DNA of 64,000 nucleotides from assembly GCF_026460885.1 (NCBI RefSeq), contig NZ_JAOVZW010000004.1:186001-250000 (forward strand). Direction: 5' to 3'. Source of the stretch: Chryseobacterium formosum. GTDB lineage: Bacteria; Bacteroidota; Bacteroidia; Flavobacteriales; Weeksellaceae. The translations under genes were made by a program, and so were the position numbers. The notes under the pieces were generated by a model. That model was not told where the DNA came from. It did no database searches and worked only from the letters and a program-made list of their open reading frames with translations. Positions within the stretch are counted from its first letter, which is position 1, and each line of letters begins with the position of its first letter. Shown in pieces: positions 62,856 through 64,000 of the stretch.

Positions 62856-63428
62856 ATGAAAAAATTGATGTTAACGGCTTTTCTTGGATTGAGTTTCTTG
62901 GGATTTTCTCAAGATTTGAAAGTAGAGCCTAATGTGAGAGATAAAGATAAAACTTTGCTGGTAAAAACAGACCATGCAGAACTAGATGCGAAGAAAAAAG
63001 CAGCAGAAGAGAAAGCGAAATTACCCAAACCTTACGATCCTAAAGCTAATGCCGAGGAAGATATTCAACAGTTAATTGCAAATGCAAGAAAAGAAGGCAA
63101 AAATGTAATGATTCAAGCGGGAGGAAATTGGTGTATTTGGTGTTTGAGATTTAATCAATATGTACAAACTACTCCAGAATTGAAGAAAATCGTTGATAAA
63201 AATTTTGTTTACTATCATTTAAATTATTCTCCGGATAATAAAAATGAAAAAGTTTTTTCTCAATATGGAAATCCGGGCGAAAAATTTGGTTATCCTGTTT
63301 TCATTGTTTTGGATGGAAGCGGAAAAATGATTCATGTACAGCAAAGTGATGTTTTGGAGGAAGGAAAAGGCTACAGTTTAGACAAAACGAAAGAGTTTTT
63401 CGAAAAATGGTCTCCATCAAAATCTTAA
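62856..63428 (+). CDS. Exported thioredoxin-fold protein
   Basis: A 190-residue protein. A signal peptide (MKKLMLTAFLGLSFLGFSQ) is followed by a Lys/Ala-rich segment and a thioredoxin domain with WCIWCLRF (a CxxC redox pair, about residue 95) and the cis-Pro region in GYPVFIVLDGSG. It belongs to the thioredoxin_7/DUF255-like group and should act on disulfides in the periplasm. I chose the ATG at 62856 because it gives the signal peptide and follows the -7 box; a longer frame from 62703 would overlap the acyltransferase gene. Confidence 0.9.
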   Translation: MKKLMLTAFLGLSFLGFSQDLKVEPNVRDKDKTLLVKTDHAELDAKKKAAEEKAKLPKPYDPKANAEEDIQQLIANARKEGKNVMIQAGGNWCIWCLRFNQYVQTTPELKKIVDKNFVYYHLNYSPDNKNEKVFSQYGNPGEKFGYPVFIVLDGSGKMIHVQQSDVLEEGKGYSLDKTKEFFEKWSPSKS

Positions 63429-63434
63429 AAATGC

Positions 63435-63462
63435 AAACCGAGAAAGTCTTCTCGGTTTTTTT
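63435..63462 (+). terminator. Terminator after the thioredoxin-fold gene
   Basis: A 10-bp stem AAACCGAGAA / TTCTCGGTTT with loop AGTC and a T run. Confidence 0.88.
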
Positions 63463-63465
63463 ATT

Positions 63466-64000
63466 TTACATAAATCTTTTTATCCAGCTTAATTTTTTCT
63501 CTGAATAAGGAGGGTATTTTATATTCGGTTCACCCCAAGTTGCTCTTTCTAAAACAGCTTTTTGATGTGAGAAAGTTTCAAAACCAAATCTACCATGATA
63601 ATTTCCGATTCCGGAATTTCCGACGCCTCCGAATGGCAGATTTTCGTTTCCTAAATGCATCATCACATCATTAATACAACCTCCTCCAAAAGATAATTTT
63701 TGAGTAAAATTTTCTTTTTCTTCAGAATTATTGGTGAATAAATAGGCTGCTAAAGGTTTTTCGTGTTCTAAAATTTTGTTTAAAGTAATATTAAAATTAG
63801 TAAATGATATAACGGGCAAAATCGGTCCGAAAATCTCCTCCTGCATCACTTCATCATTCCAATTGATATTTGTTAAAATTGTGGGCTGTATGTAAAGATT
63901 TTCAGCATTAAAATCACCTCCGAAGTAAATTTTATCCTTATTGATTAATTTAATGAGTCGTTCAAAATTCTTTTGATTGATAATTCTCGTATAATGATCA
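63466..64000 (-). CDS. Aldehyde dehydrogenase, C-terminal part (cut by window edge)
   Basis: The frame is open to the right edge and ends at TAA 63466-63468. The visible 177 residues match the C-terminal part of class-3-like aldehyde dehydrogenases (ALDH/YwdH): EEIFGPILPVISF, PFGGVGNSGIGNYHGRFGFETFSHQK and the YPPYSEKKLSWIKRF end. The active-site Cys lies outside the window. It oxidises aldehydes with NAD(P). Substrate not known. Confidence 0.93.
   Translation of the reverse strand, partial: DHYTRIINQKNFERLIKLINKDKIYFGGDFNAENLYIQPTILTNINWNDEVMQEEIFGPILPVISFTNFNITLNKILEHEKPLAAYLFTNNSEEKENFTQKLSFGGGCINDVMMHLGNENLPFGGVGNSGIGNYHGRFGFETFSHQKAVLERATWGEPNIKYPPYSEKKLSWIKRFM

Noticed and set aside
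1..64000. tRNA, rRNA, CRISPR arrays and transposase genes
   Set aside because: I looked for cloverleaf ends, repeat-spacer patterns and transposase motifs on both strands and saw none. The repeats found are palindromic or tandem, not CRISPR-like.

Overview
The window looks like chromosome from a Bacteroidota bacterium of the Flavobacteriia, most like Chryseobacterium and relatives (Weeksellaceae). The evidence is the low G+C content, many short AT-rich intergenic regions, repeated TAnnTTTG -7 promoter boxes (the Bacteroidota housekeeping pattern), an outer-membrane receptor of the flavobacterial beta-barrel type, a PnuC carrier behind a TPP riboswitch, and small exported proteins of unknown function. 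The genus is an inference; no rRNA or tRNA gene is present to confirm it.

Region 1 (1-8.3 kb): the tail of a DUF4476 protein, an exported protein, a CvfB-like S1 RNA-binding protein, then a tetR-tolC-MFP-RND efflux operon. The tetR promoter carries two copies of a near-palindromic operator exactly 50 bp apart. Region 2 (8.3-19.6 kb): a patchy accessory stretch with repeats, an AraC regulator, a HAD phosphatase, a J-domain/KTSC protein, a two-gene cassette (frameshifted DUF4393 gene plus an EF-Tu-domain-III-like protein), the collapsed remains of a divergent metE/lrp pair, and several small unknown genes. Region 3 (19.6-30 kb): a nested inverted repeat, a TPP riboswitch with a PnuC-type transporter, an acyl-CoA-dehydrogenase-like flavoprotein, an outer-membrane receptor, ssb, an HRDC protein, hisS, a leucine-rich-repeat protein, a TerD protein and a thermonuclease. 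Region 4 (30.1-33.7 kb): a compact three-gene cassette of a four-helix membrane protein, a P-loop GTPase, and a coiled-coil single-pass protein with a LysM-like C-terminus. This is my best candidate for an undescribed envelope-spanning GTPase system.

Region 5 (35-39.8 kb): a complete cyanophycin cycle, with cphA divergent from cphB and an isoaspartyl peptidase gene. Region 6 (39.8-49.5 kb): a minus-strand run with three ATP-grasp or ATP-grasp-like proteins, a YbdK-type GCS2 carboxylate-amine ligase, a class-I glutamine amidotransferase, an M17 aminopeptidase and two esterases, one with a glycogen-binding-like N-terminus. It looks like a pathway for an unknown amide- or peptide-linked product, and a small broken gene sits inside it. 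Region 7 (49.6-55.5 kb): glgB-glgA-glgC glycogen synthesis, then a membrane-anchored SRPBCC protein with an apparently leaderless promoter. Region 8 (55.6-64 kb): sucA-sucB, apaG, an exonuclease, a glycosyltransferase, a lipid A-type acyltransferase, a thioredoxin-fold protein and the C-terminal part of an aldehyde dehydrogenase.

Nitrogen reserve (cyanophycin), an unknown amidoligase pathway and carbon reserve (glycogen) therefore lie side by side over about 19 kb. At least four broken genes and several mobile-looking repeat families mark the 8-25 kb stretch as the most changeable part. No CRISPR array, insertion sequence with a transposase, tRNA or rRNA was found.
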